DNA of 13,714 bases from Thalassorhabdus alkalitolerans (GTDB taxonomy: Bacteria; Bacillota; Bacilli; Bacillales; Marinococcaceae): assembly GCF_042656585.1 (NCBI RefSeq), contig NZ_JBHSPG010000010.1. One strand, given 5' to 3'. Positions within the stretch are counted from its first letter, which is position 1, and each line of letters begins with the position of its first letter. The position numbers were made by a program, and so were the translations under genes. Positions 6,149 to 13,714 of this stretch are shown piece by piece. The notes under the pieces were generated by a model, which saw only the letters and a program-made list of their open reading frames with translations, had not been told where the DNA came from and ran no database searches.

Positions 6149-7693
6149 ATGGTAGCAAAAGCAGACATAAATTTTCAAAAAGACTTATTCGATGCAGCCA
6201 CTAACATGCGTGGAAGTGTGGCACCGGCTGACTATAAACATTACGTTTTACCACTAATCTTTCTACGTTACTTATCTAATCGTTACGACATGCGTAAAGA
6301 GGAGATAGACAATTTAGTTAAGGATCCTAAAAGTGACTGGTACGCCTCTGATGAAGAAACTCAACAGATAATCAAAGAAGACCCAGATATGTATATGTCC
6401 GAAAATGTGTATGTTGTTCCAGAGGAGTCACGTTGGTCTTACATATTAAAGAACGCCAAACAACCAAACATAAAAGAAATCCTTGATAATGCTATGAAAC
6501 GATTAGAGGAAGAAAACCCTGATTTAGAGGGGATGTTACCTCGAATATTTCAAGGAAGTAATTTACCTGCTGAAAACGTATCGGGCTTAATAGAAATTTT
6601 TTCTCGTGATGTTTTTAGCGCTAATGATGAGAGAAGTGTAGATGTTCTTGGACGTGTTTATGAATATTTTATTTCTGAATTTGCATCTACGGAGGGACAA
6701 AGAGGGGGAGAATTCTACACTCCTTATTCGGTAGTAAGCCTTCTTGTTCGTATGTTAGAGCCAATTAAGGGGACTGTATTTGACCCTGCTTGTGGTTCAG
6801 GAGGGATGTTCATTCAGTCGGAAGAATACTCTCCACGTCGTCATGAACTTTCCTTTTATGGACAGGAGAATGTAACAACTACTGCTCGATTAGGGAAGAT
6901 GAACGTTTTACTTCACGGGTTAAATGCAGATATTCGTCTTGGAAACTCACTATTGGATGACAAGTTTCCTGATTTAAAGGCAGATTACGTTATTGCCAAT
7001 CCACCATTTAACCAAGATGGCTGGGGTGCAGATCGACTATCAAGTGATGATCCACGTTTAATAGGTCCTGTGACGGACTCTAGTGCTAACTATATGTGGA
7101 TGCAACATTTCTTTTATCATTTAAATGATAATGGTTTCGCAGGGTTTGTTATGGCTAATGGTGCGATGACAACCAACCAAAAAGGGGAAAGACCTGTTCG
7201 TGAATGGTTTGTTGATAATGGATACATTGATTGCATTGTGGCTCTACCTGATAAACTTTTCTTATCAACAGGAATTTCAGTTTGTTTATTCTTTATAAGT
7301 AAGAATCGTGATGGGAAAGGTGAATATCGAGAACGAAAAAATGAAATTCTTTTCATAGATGCACGCCAAAAAGGTTCATTAGTGAGTCGTAAACAAAAAG
7401 CATTATCAGAGGATGAAATATTAGAGATTGCTAATCTCTATCATAACTTTAAATTTAATAAAGAAAAAGTTGAAGATATTGCTGGTTTTTGTAAGGTGTC
7501 TGCTGTTAGTGAAGTCAAAAATAATGATTACAAGTTAACACCAGGTACTTACGTAGGATCAGAGGAAATAGAGGATGATGGAGAACCCTTTGAACAAAAG
7601 ATGGAAAAATTAAGAGCAAAGTTACTCGAGCAATTTATACAGTCGAACAACCTCCAAGAGAAGATAAAAAGAAATCTGGAGGGGTTAATGTGA
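6149..7693 (+). CDS. hsdM: Type I restriction-modification system methyltransferase subunit HsdM
   Basis: This 514-residue subunit transfers a methyl group from S-adenosylmethionine to adenine N6 in the sequence chosen by HsdS, and forms part of both the methylase (M2S) and the restriction complex (R2M2S). The N-terminal helical HsdM_N domain covers about 5-130 (LFDAATNMRGSVAPADYKHY). The catalytic domain has GGEFYTP, the SAM-binding motif FDPACGSGG at 211-219 and catalytic NPPF at 284-287, all intact. The frame is open from an ATG at 6125, but GGAGGA at 6135-6140 lies inside that extension and is ideally placed for the ATG at 6149 (MVAKADINFQKDL), so I start there. It overlaps hsdS by four bases (GTGA). 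Confidence 0.95.
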   Translation: MVAKADINFQKDLFDAATNMRGSVAPADYKHYVLPLIFLRYLSNRYDMRKEEIDNLVKDPKSDWYASDEETQQIIKEDPDMYMSENVYVVPEESRWSYILKNAKQPNIKEILDNAMKRLEEENPDLEGMLPRIFQGSNLPAENVSGLIEIFSRDVFSANDERSVDVLGRVYEYFISEFASTEGQRGGEFYTPYSVVSLLVRMLEPIKGTVFDPACGSGGMFIQSEEYSPRRHELSFYGQENVTTTARLGKMNVLLHGLNADIRLGNSLLDDKFPDLKADYVIANPPFNQDGWGADRLSSDDPRLIGPVTDSSANYMWMQHFFYHLNDNGFAGFVMANGAMTTNQKGERPVREWFVDNGYIDCIVALPDKLFLSTGISVCLFFISKNRDGKGEYRERKNEILFIDARQKGSLVSRKQKALSEDEILEIANLYHNFKFNKEKVEDIAGFCKVSAVSEVKNNDYKLTPGTYVGSEEIEDDGEPFEQKMEKLRAKLLEQFIQSNNLQEKIKRNLEGLM

Positions 7694-8937
7694 ATAACTC
7701 AAGAAGAAAGATTAGGGAAATTTGTGAAGTTAGTTCCAGTAAAAGAATATTTATGAAAGATTATGTTGAGGAGGGAACCCCTTTTTACCGATCCAAAGAG
7801 ATCATCAAAAAACATAATGGTCAGGAAATCTCTGATAAGCTATACATATCAAATGAAAAATTTAATGAGATAAAAGGAAAATTTGGAGCTCCTTCACATG
7901 GAGATATTCTTTTAACATCAGTTGGTACAATTGGAGTACCTTACATTGTAGCAGATGGTGAGGAATTTTACTTTAAAGATGGAAATCTTACATGGTTCAA
8001 GAACTTCTCTTCTGAGGTATCTAATAAATATATTTACTATTGGTTACAATCACCTAATGGAAAGCGGGAAATTGATAAACAAATAATAGGGTCTACCCAA
8101 AAAGCTCTTACAATTCAATCTATTAAAGAAATGGAAATTGAAATTCCACCTCTTGAAATCCAACTAAAGGTGGTTGAGATTTTAGATAATGTAACAAGTA
8201 AAATTGAACTGAATCTAAAAATGAATTATACCCTTGAAGAAATGGCTATGATCCTTTACAAACACTGGTTTATTAACTTTAGTCTATTCCAAGATGAGGA
8301 TTTTGTTGAATCGGAAATAGGAATGATTCCAGAAGGATGGGAAGTTGTTAGCGTTTCAGAATTCTCAAATATAATAGGTGGTGGAACACCTAAGACTTCG
8401 ATTGAGGAATACTGGGGAGGCGAATATCCATGGATCTCAGTGAAGGACTTAAATTCTCCAGTAATTATGCAAACCGAAAAAACGGTTACAGAGAAAGGGA
8501 TTAAGAATAGTTCAACTAAGTTACTTCCTGCTTTCTCAACGGTTATTTCTGCCCGTGGCACAATAGGTAATATAAGTATGGTTGGGAAAGAAATGACAAT
8601 GAACCAATCTTGTTATGCGTTTAGCAGTCCAGATGGTTTTGATACGTTTACTTTTTTATCTATAAAGAAGTCAATAAATAATTTGATAAAACAGTCGCAT
8701 GGTTCAGTTTTTAATACGATAACAAAATCAACGGTGAATTCGCTAAAGTTTCCTTATGAGCCTAACCATATTAGGAGTTTTGAAGAGAAGGTTAAGCCTT
8801 TTTATCAACTAATTAGAAGCAATATAGTTGAGAATTATAACCTTGACCAATTAAAGGATTATTTGCTTCCAAAATTATTGTCAGGTGAAGTCGACTTATG
8901 CGAAGCCGATGAAAGGGTAGAAAACATAATGCAGTAA
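7690..8937 (+). CDS. hsdS: Type I restriction-modification system specificity subunit HsdS
   Basis: This 415-residue protein determines which bipartite DNA sequence is methylated or restricted. It has two target recognition domains: TRD1 at about 6-150 and TRD2 at about 211-355, the latter opening with GMIPEGWEVVSVSEFSNIIG. A helical conserved spacer separates them (IPPLEIQLKVVEILDNVTSK at 152-171, to about 205), and a second conserved helical segment lies at 360-402 with YLLPKLLSGEV. Both TRDs are full size, so a split asymmetric target is expected; its bases cannot be read from the sequence. The start GTG lies inside the hsdM stop (GTGA) with GGAGGGG just before. No recombinase or spare hsdS copy is nearby, so phase variation by shuffling is not indicated. 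Confidence 0.94.
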   Translation: MNNSRRKIREICEVSSSKRIFMKDYVEEGTPFYRSKEIIKKHNGQEISDKLYISNEKFNEIKGKFGAPSHGDILLTSVGTIGVPYIVADGEEFYFKDGNLTWFKNFSSEVSNKYIYYWLQSPNGKREIDKQIIGSTQKALTIQSIKEMEIEIPPLEIQLKVVEILDNVTSKIELNLKMNYTLEEMAMILYKHWFINFSLFQDEDFVESEIGMIPEGWEVVSVSEFSNIIGGGTPKTSIEEYWGGEYPWISVKDLNSPVIMQTEKTVTEKGIKNSSTKLLPAFSTVISARGTIGNISMVGKEMTMNQSCYAFSSPDGFDTFTFLSIKKSINNLIKQSHGSVFNTITKSTVNSLKFPYEPNHIRSFEEKVKPFYQLIRSNIVENYNLDQLKDYLLPKLLSGEVDLCEADERVENIMQ

Positions 8938-8952
8938 ACGGGAGGGATAATC

Positions 8953-11900
8953 ATGGGTCGATTAATGGAATCGGATTTTGAAGAAACGACGATAGAACGG
9001 TTGACAGGGCTAGACTACATTTATCTACATGGTCAGGAACTTTTCCAGAGGGGAGAGCGTGAACGCGTACAAGAAGTTGTCCTAAAAGGAAGACTGGAAT
9101 TTTTTTTGCGTAATACGTACCCGATGATTCCTGTAAATGAAATTAGCCGATTGGCAAATTTCATTATTATGAACGAAGGAGTTGGCTGGGAAGAACGTAA
9201 TTTTGTTTTTCACCAAAAATGTGTAAAGGGAATTGAGTTCGTATACGAGGATAAGGGTGAAGAAAAAGTCCAACATGTTTATCCAATTGATTGGACTACC
9301 CCTGAAAATAATGATTTTTTAGTTGTTAATCAGTTAGCAATTGAAGGTCGTATGTCCCGCCGCCCAGACATCGTGGTTTATGTGAACGGTCTTCCAATTA
9401 TTTTATTTGAACTCAAAAACCCAAATAAGGAAAATGCGACAGTCTATGATGCCTATACCCAAATCCGTAATTACACCCATGACATCTCCCAACTTTTTGA
9501 ATACAATGCATTCACGGTTATATCAGATGGCATCGAAACGAAACACGGGATGCCGTCTGCTCCGTACGATTTTTTTGCTTCTTGGAAAACAATAGATGGT
9601 GTCAATGTTGATAATAATGTAGTCAACACCATGCGTACCTTAATTCATGGTTTGTTTGAAAAAGACAGGTTATTAAATTACATACGTAACTTCACCGTTT
9701 ATTTAGATAAAGGTGACACTAAAATAAAAATCGGTGCAAAGTATCACCAGTTCTTCGGGGTGAATTTTGCAGTAGAAGAAACCATTCGTGCGACCCACCC
9801 AAACGGTGATCACAAAATTGGTGTGATGTATCATACAACAGGCTCTGGTAAGAGTATCAGTATGTTATTTTATTCAGCAATATTGTCTAGACACAAGGAT
9901 TTGGACAATCCTACGGTTGTGGTGCAGGTGGATCGTAATGATTTAGATGAGCAACTCCACGACACATTTTCAGAAGGTCGGAGCCTTATTGGACATATTC
10001 ATCATGCGAAAAAAGCAGACCAATTACGAGGAATCCTTAGAGGTGAAGGCGGACAGATTGTCTTTTCAACGATTGAAAAATTCCGTTTAAAAGAAGGCGA
10101 AGCTAAACACCCAGTGTTATCGGAACGAAGGAACATTATCGTGATTTCAGATGAGGCTCACCGAACACAAAGTGGATTTGAGGGAGGGTTTGCAGCTCAA
10201 CTACGTTTTGCTTTACCTAATGCTTCATTTGTGGGCTTTACAGGGACGCCAGTTAAGTTACTTGGTAATAATACTGAAGAAATATTTGGGCATGTTATTC
10301 ACCGTTATGATATGGCTCAAGCCGTACAAGATAAAGCAGTATTACCACTATATTATGAAAGTCGGATGATTCCATTAGATTATGATGGTGCTGATATAGA
10401 TGAAGAATTTACTGATTTAGTCAACGAGGTAGGACTTGATGATGAGGAGTCACGATCTTACAAATTGAAATGGGCGGCTTTAGAGAAAGTTGTTGGAACA
10501 CCGAAACGTCTCCAAAGACTTTCTAAAAGTATTTTAGATCATTTCAACAAGGCTGCAGATCCATTTCAAAAGGGTATGATTGTTTGTATGAGTCGTCAGG
10601 TTGCCGTTCGCTTGTATGATGAACTAAAGAAGCATGATAACTGTCCAGAAGTAGAGGTTATCATGACTGGTGATGTATCAAAAGACCCTGACTCGTGGAG
10701 AGGGATAAATCCAGGTAGTAAATACGCCCACATTAAGACGAAAGAAGAGCAAGAGGAAGTCAAAGGACGTTTAAAGAAAACTGACGATCCTCTTAAACTA
10801 GTTATTGTTGTTTCAATGTGGCTCACTGGTTTCGATGTTCCGAACCTTTCATTCCTTTATGTTGATAAACCTATGAAGGGTCACAATTTAATACAGGCGA
10901 TTGCACGTGTTAACCGAGTTTTCCCTGGTAAAGAAGGTGGACTCATCGTTGACTTTATAGGTATCGCAACATCTCTGAAAGAAGCAACTAACCAATATAC
11001 AGGTGATAATGCAACTAATGACATGGACATAGATGTAGACCAAGCGATTGGTGTCTTTAATAATAAGTTAGAAGAAGTGCGTAAGTATTTTGGTGATATC
11101 GAACATCGCGACGATTGGCGCTCTCTGTCTAAAGTAAGTCGCGATGATTTGATTGCAGATCTTATTAATGACCAATTAAACGGAGATCCGGAAGCGTTTG
11201 TTGAGGATTGCGTAAAACTAGAGAAGGCATATAAGTTGGTCAAACATATCGATAAGGTAATTCCTTATTCGGATGAAGTTACTCTATATCAGATGGTACG
11301 TATTCAAGTGAGGAAATATCTATCAGCCCAAAATAATGATTTCAAGTCAATCCAGACGGTTGAAGAACGACTTAATTCGTTGATTGACCAACATTTAGAA
11401 TCGAAAGAACCGGTTGATATTTATAAGGTTGCAGGTATTGAGAAGCCCGATATTAGCATTCTCGATGAAGAGTTTCTAAAAGATATGCAGAAGGAAGACC
11501 ACGAAGATCTACGCCTTAAATTACTAAAAAAACTACTAGAAGACCATATTCAAGTCAATTTCAAACGGAATAGCCCTAAAGAAAAGCAAATGCGTGAACT
11601 ACTTGAGAAAACCTTAAAAGACTACCATAACCGCATTATACAAGCAGCAGATGTTGTACGAATGATGGCTGACATGAAAAATGAAGTCAATGAGGAAGCA
11701 GACTTCCGTAAGGATCTAGGATTATCCGATGAAGAAGTTGAATTCTATAAAGCCATTACATCATTAAAAATGGATGCCTTCGATAATAAGTTTTTAGCAG
11801 ACCTCATTCACAAGGTAGTGAAAGAATTAAAGAAGAACCTGAGTCAAGATTGGACAAGTGAACACCGCAAGAATATCTATGCCAAGGTTAACATGTCGGT

Positions 11901-12012
11901 TAAGAAAGTTTTGATGAACGAGGGAATTAAAGGACAGCAACTTATATTTATTACAAAAGCAATTATGGAAGAAGCTAAAGAACAGTATAAGGACTGGCCG
12001 CAAAATGCTTAA
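8953..12012 (+). CDS. hsdR: Type I restriction-modification system restriction/translocase subunit HsdR
   Basis: This 1019-residue subunit translocates DNA using ATP and cuts unmethylated DNA. The N-terminal PD-(D/E)xK nuclease has D139, then E153 and K155 in FELKNP, and a QxxxY at 170-174. The SF2 motor follows: Walker A TTGSGKS at 295-301, DEAH at 400-403, TGTP at 430-433, then GFDVPNL and QAIARVNR near the end of the second RecA domain. The remaining C-terminal 300 or so residues are helical and bind the methylase. Length and motifs are complete, so it looks functional. The start ATG follows GGGAGGG, 15 bases after the hsdS stop, in one operon with hsdM and hsdS. No clear terminator follows before the next gene. 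Confidence 0.96.
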   Translation: MGRLMESDFEETTIERLTGLDYIYLHGQELFQRGERERVQEVVLKGRLEFFLRNTYPMIPVNEISRLANFIIMNEGVGWEERNFVFHQKCVKGIEFVYEDKGEEKVQHVYPIDWTTPENNDFLVVNQLAIEGRMSRRPDIVVYVNGLPIILFELKNPNKENATVYDAYTQIRNYTHDISQLFEYNAFTVISDGIETKHGMPSAPYDFFASWKTIDGVNVDNNVVNTMRTLIHGLFEKDRLLNYIRNFTVYLDKGDTKIKIGAKYHQFFGVNFAVEETIRATHPNGDHKIGVMYHTTGSGKSISMLFYSAILSRHKDLDNPTVVVQVDRNDLDEQLHDTFSEGRSLIGHIHHAKKADQLRGILRGEGGQIVFSTIEKFRLKEGEAKHPVLSERRNIIVISDEAHRTQSGFEGGFAAQLRFALPNASFVGFTGTPVKLLGNNTEEIFGHVIHRYDMAQAVQDKAVLPLYYESRMIPLDYDGADIDEEFTDLVNEVGLDDEESRSYKLKWAALEKVVGTPKRLQRLSKSILDHFNKAADPFQKGMIVCMSRQVAVRLYDELKKHDNCPEVEVIMTGDVSKDPDSWRGINPGSKYAHIKTKEEQEEVKGRLKKTDDPLKLVIVVSMWLTGFDVPNLSFLYVDKPMKGHNLIQAIARVNRVFPGKEGGLIVDFIGIATSLKEATNQYTGDNATNDMDIDVDQAIGVFNNKLEEVRKYFGDIEHRDDWRSLSKVSRDDLIADLINDQLNGDPEAFVEDCVKLEKAYKLVKHIDKVIPYSDEVTLYQMVRIQVRKYLSAQNNDFKSIQTVEERLNSLIDQHLESKEPVDIYKVAGIEKPDISILDEEFLKDMQKEDHEDLRLKLLKKLLEDHIQVNFKRNSPKEKQMRELLEKTLKDYHNRIIQAADVVRMMADMKNEVNEEADFRKDLGLSDEEVEFYKAITSLKMDAFDNKFLADLIHKVVKELKKNLSQDWTSEHRKNIYAKVNMSVKKVLMNEGIKGQQLIFITKAIMEEAKEQYKDWPQNA

Positions 12013-12108
12013 AAAACAGGGCTTTTATCTTGCTTCAGTTCTGATGTTAATTTCCTTATCGAACGTTTTGATATTATGAAAGAACAGGCTTTTTAGTTTA
12101 TTGAAGTG

Positions 12109-12138
12109 TTTACATTAAAATTCAAAAAAATATATAGA
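12109..12138 (+). promoter_or_regulatory. Probable promoter of the Abi gene
   Basis: TTTACA (12109-12114) is followed after 18 bases by TATAGA (12133-12138), or after 16 by TATATA. The setting is very AT-rich. It would start transcription about 15-40 bases before the coding region, consistent with separate expression from hsdR. Confidence 0.5.
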
Positions 12139-12183
12139 AAGTTGTAATATATTTGTATGAGTATTGAAATAGGGGGTTATCTT

Positions 12184-13155
12184 TTGACAAAAGGGAAGAA
12201 AACCGATGGATTGATGCGTCATCTTAGAGATAATAAAGGTATTAATATACAAGGTAGTAGGCATAAAAGAGAATTATTGCTAATGGGGTATTATCATGGT
12301 TATAAAGGGTACCGTTTTATTAAACAAAAAACAAACCCTATTCCTTTAACAGAATTTGAACAATTAAAAGCAATTTATGACTTTGATATGAATTTAAAGT
12401 CTTTGCTTTATCCGCATATAATGACAATTGAAACGGCTTTAAAAAATTATACGATAGATACATTAGTGCCATATGGAAGTTTAGATCTGGAACATGCATT
12501 TAAGCATTTTCTCTTGGACTATAAGTCTGAGCCTGTAGGGTCAAGAAATTATAATACCAAGATGAAAGATAGACTAAAATTAAGAAAAAAAATTGATAGT
12601 GAGTTTAGTTATAAGTTTCCTAAAAATGAGATAGTAACTCATTTTCTTCGTGGTGATACAATGCCTCTATGGGCTGTTTTTGAGATATTAGATATGGGTA
12701 ACTTTGGGCTTTTTCTAAAGTGTTTAAATGAACCGATTAGAATAGATAACTGTAACAATATAAAGCTAACACATGCCTCTATTGTGAATGATGGGAATTT
12801 AGTACAGGATATTATTTTCACTTTAAAAGAGTTAAGGAATTCTGTTGCACATAATAATGTAATATTCGATTGTAGGTTTGCTGGTGGTACCCATGCGATG
12901 AATTCTGTTAAGACATATGTAAGCGTTGAGGTGGGGGTTCCCAATATAGAGTTTAAGTTCTTGGTTGATTATTTCATCCTGGTTGTTTTATTGCTGAAGA
13001 AACTTGGGTACAATAAAACAGAATTAAAGAGGATAATTAAACAATTTAAAGAGGAAACTGAACAATTAAGGTTAGAGGTCCCAGTTTCGATATGTAACAG
13101 AATAAATGGTACGGACCTTAATATAAAGTTAGCTCGCTTAAATAATTATATATAA
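12184..13155 (+). CDS. Abi_2/AbiF-family abortive infection protein with HEPN RNase motif
   Basis: This 323-residue protein starts at a TTG with AGGGGG seven bases upstream. An in-frame ATG at 12157 would add nine residues (MSIEIGGYL) but has no ribosome binding site, and the family usually begins close to KGKKTDGLMRHL. Conserved Abi_2 features are KRELLLMGYYHGYKGYRF, the helical segment AIYDFDMNLKSLLYPHIMTI and the HEPN motif LRNSVAHNN, whose R-x4-H pair (R218, H223) is the expected RNA-cleaving site. Proteins of this family (AbiD/AbiF) stop phage growth at the cost of the infected cell. It has its own promoter, lies behind the type I operon and is more AT-rich than hsdR. A small RNA candidate follows directly. 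The target RNA and trigger are unknown. Confidence 0.88.
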   Translation: MTKGKKTDGLMRHLRDNKGINIQGSRHKRELLLMGYYHGYKGYRFIKQKTNPIPLTEFEQLKAIYDFDMNLKSLLYPHIMTIETALKNYTIDTLVPYGSLDLEHAFKHFLLDYKSEPVGSRNYNTKMKDRLKLRKKIDSEFSYKFPKNEIVTHFLRGDTMPLWAVFEILDMGNFGLFLKCLNEPIRIDNCNNIKLTHASIVNDGNLVQDIIFTLKELRNSVAHNNVIFDCRFAGGTHAMNSVKTYVSVEVGVPNIEFKFLVDYFILVVLLLKKLGYNKTELKRIIKQFKEETEQLRLEVPVSICNRINGTDLNIKLARLNNYI

Positions 13156-13171
13156 GATCAAAACTTTTCTC

Positions 13172-13201
13172 TTTACGTATAAGTACAGGCTGTGATAACA
13201 T
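13172..13201 (+). promoter_or_regulatory. Possible promoter for the downstream two-hairpin RNA
   Basis: TTTACG (13172-13177) and TAACAT (13196-13201) are spaced by 18 bases. Both are partial matches. It lies between the Abi stop codon and a GC-rich structured stretch. Confidence 0.3.
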
Positions 13202-13207
13202 AATAAT

Positions 13208-13273
13208 AACTAATAGCGGTGAGTGGCTGCGGCGCTCACTTAAGGGGGTTGGATGCGTCCGACCCTCTTTTTA
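13208..13273 (+). ncRNA. Candidate structured RNA downstream of the Abi gene (abiF-type RNA?)
   Basis: The stretch is clearly richer in G and C than its surroundings and folds into two adjacent hairpins. GTGAGTG (13219-13225) pairs with CGCTCAC (13233-13239), one pair being G-U. The strong terminator hairpin at 13244-13266 with its T run follows. A structured RNA called the abiF motif is known to occur near genes of this protein family, and RNA antitoxins have been proposed for such HEPN proteins. I could not compare this sequence with that model. The alternative is an ordinary 3' untranslated region with two hairpins. Confidence 0.4.
13243..13273 (+). terminator. Rho-independent terminator after the Abi gene / candidate RNA
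   Basis: GGGTTGGA (13246-13253) pairs with TCCGACCC (13258-13265) across a four-base TGCG loop, with one G-U pair. A CTCTTTTTAATTTTT tract follows immediately. Confidence 0.87.
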
Positions 13274-13330
13274 ATTTTTCTACTATCTCTAAAGTAGTGG
13301 GTTTTCATCTCTCTTCTTGCTATGATGAAA

Positions 13331-13521
13331 CTTTGACCACATGCTGACAACTAAAGGTATATCACGAGGTTTTTTCTAATTTTTTTTAAAGAAGTAAGGC
13401 TCTCAACTAATTTGGTTGAGGGCCTTTTTACCGAAAAGTACTTTTACCACCATTAACAGCTCATATGAACGTAGATAACAGTAAACAATATACCATTTAA
13501 TTTTGACCACATTCTGACCAC
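13331..13521 (+). repeat. Right cluster of TTTTGACCAC-type repeats, likely integrase arm sites
   Basis: Copies are at 13331-13340 (one mismatch), 13342-13351 (three mismatches), 13441-13450 (two mismatches), 13501-13510 (perfect) and 13512-13521 (one mismatch). All have the same orientation as the left cluster, and the first and last pairs repeat the 11-bp spacing seen there. In the excised circle these would flank the other side of the attachment core. Integrase binding is inferred. Confidence 0.7.
13397..13430 (+). terminator. Second terminator resembling the rpsI-end terminator
   Basis: GGCTCTCAAC (13398-13407) pairs with GTTGAGGGCC (13415-13424), with one G-U pair, followed by TTTTT. Both arms and the layout closely resemble the terminator at 71-104 (GACTCTCAACC and GGTTGGGGGTC). 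It lies about 220 bases inside the right end, downstream of no obvious gene. Confidence 0.82.
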
Positions 13522-13563
13522 CAGCCATTTATAAGGATGTACTATCCAATTTTTATTCAATGC

Positions 13564-13589
13564 AAAAAAGCTTATAAAATAAGGCTTTT
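13564..13589 (-). terminator. Hairpin with T run on the minus strand near the right end
   Basis: AAAAAAGCTTA and TAAGGCTTTT form a stem with one bulged base and a TAAAA loop. On the minus strand a run of six T follows; on the plus strand only four. It could stop transcription entering the element from the right or act in both directions. Confidence 0.5.
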
Positions 13590-13632
13590 CGCAAATGGTT
13601 TTATCCCCAGTTTCTTCGTATTTAAAATATAA

Positions 13633-13698
13633 ATGAAAGAGCGTAAGAAATACGGTCTTAAAGCAGCTCGTCGTGCTCCTCAGTTCTCAAAGCGTTAA
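13633..13698 (+). pseudogene. rpsI: Duplicated rpsI 3' stub at attR
   Basis: ATG AAA GAG CGT and the codons after it give MKERKKYG followed by LKAARRAPQFSKR and TAA, identical to the S9 tail. Upstream bases (TATTTAAAATATAA) do not continue S9, so this is the displaced gene end created by integration. It has an accidental ATG but no ribosome binding site, and is not expected to be translated. Confidence 0.85.
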
Positions 13699-13714
13699 TA
13701 TATCTACATTCCAA
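13644..13714. repeat. Right attachment site (attR core), 71-bp direct repeat
   Basis: It is identical to bases 1-71. Recombination between the two copies would excise a circle of 13,643 bp and restore a single rpsI 3' end. Confidence 0.93.

Larger units (their letters stand above)
13156..13714. other. 559-bp right end without a protein gene
   Basis: It holds, in order, the candidate RNA and its terminator, a first pair of arm-type repeats, a second terminator, a degenerate repeat, a second pair of arm-type repeats, a minus-strand hairpin and the attachment core with the rpsI stub. No other coding frame with a ribosome binding site is visible. Confidence 0.8.

Noticed and set aside
8256..8561. 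Minus-strand 101-codon frame inside hsdS
   Set aside because: Overlaps intact TRD2 coding sequence and has no ribosome binding site.
10881..11243. Minus-strand 120-codon frame inside hsdR
   Set aside because: Shadow of intact hsdR motor coding sequence, no initiation signals and low-complexity serine content.
12013..12156. Terminator after hsdR
   Set aside because: Contains AACAGG(G)CTTTT twice and short T runs, but I found no paired arms, so no terminator is called.
1..13714. CRISPR array, tRNA or transposon/IS
   Set aside because: No regularly spaced repeats, no cloverleaf-like segment and no transposase or terminal inverted repeats were seen.
1..13714. Integrative conjugative element
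   Set aside because: No relaxase, coupling protein or type IV secretion gene is present; the gene set fits a phage satellite instead.

Overview
The window is a complete, roughly 13.6 kb integrated genetic element from an AT-rich Gram-positive bacterium, most likely a Bacillaceae relative. The evidence is near-consensus AGGAGG-type ribosome binding sites, GTG/TTG starts, sigma-A-like promoters and a ribosomal protein S9 tail of Bacillus type. Both ends carry the same 71-bp sequence (1-71 and 13644-13714). It encodes the C-terminus of S9 (rpsI) plus a few bases after its stop codon, so the element sits in the 3' end of rpsI. It restores the gene's end on the left and leaves a duplicated stub on the right.

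Layout. The left end has a terminator that re-terminates rpsI, three TTTTGACCAC repeats that look like integrase arm sites, a leftward tyrosine integrase, and a leftward XRE-type repressor. A divergent control region with operator-like repeats follows. A rightward early operon then encodes a small Cro-like regulator, an excisionase-type winged-helix protein, an archaeo-eukaryotic-type primase (Prim-Pol plus PriCT) and a DUF3987 helicase-like replication protein. Behind it lies a non-coding stretch with a DnaA-box-like site, a perfect 32-bp palindrome and repeated half-sites, a good candidate replication origin. Next is a small HTH protein resembling phage small terminase subunits.

The right half is cargo: a full type I restriction-modification operon (hsdM, hsdS, hsdR) and an Abi_2/AbiF-family protein with a HEPN RNase motif. 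The Abi gene is followed by a compact two-hairpin GC-rich stretch that may be a small RNA partner. The right end holds more arm-type repeats and a second terminator resembling the one at the left end.

Interpretation. There is no relaxase, conjugation gene, capsid, tail or large terminase. Integrase and repressor diverge from xis-like, primase, helicase and terS-like genes, which is the plan of phage-inducible chromosomal islands (phage satellites). I infer a satellite that replicates itself, may redirect packaging of a helper phage, and protects its host against other phages by DNA restriction and an abortive-infection system. No single gene family here is new. The best candidates for something little described are the Abi/RNA pair, the palindromic origin and the architecture of the right end.
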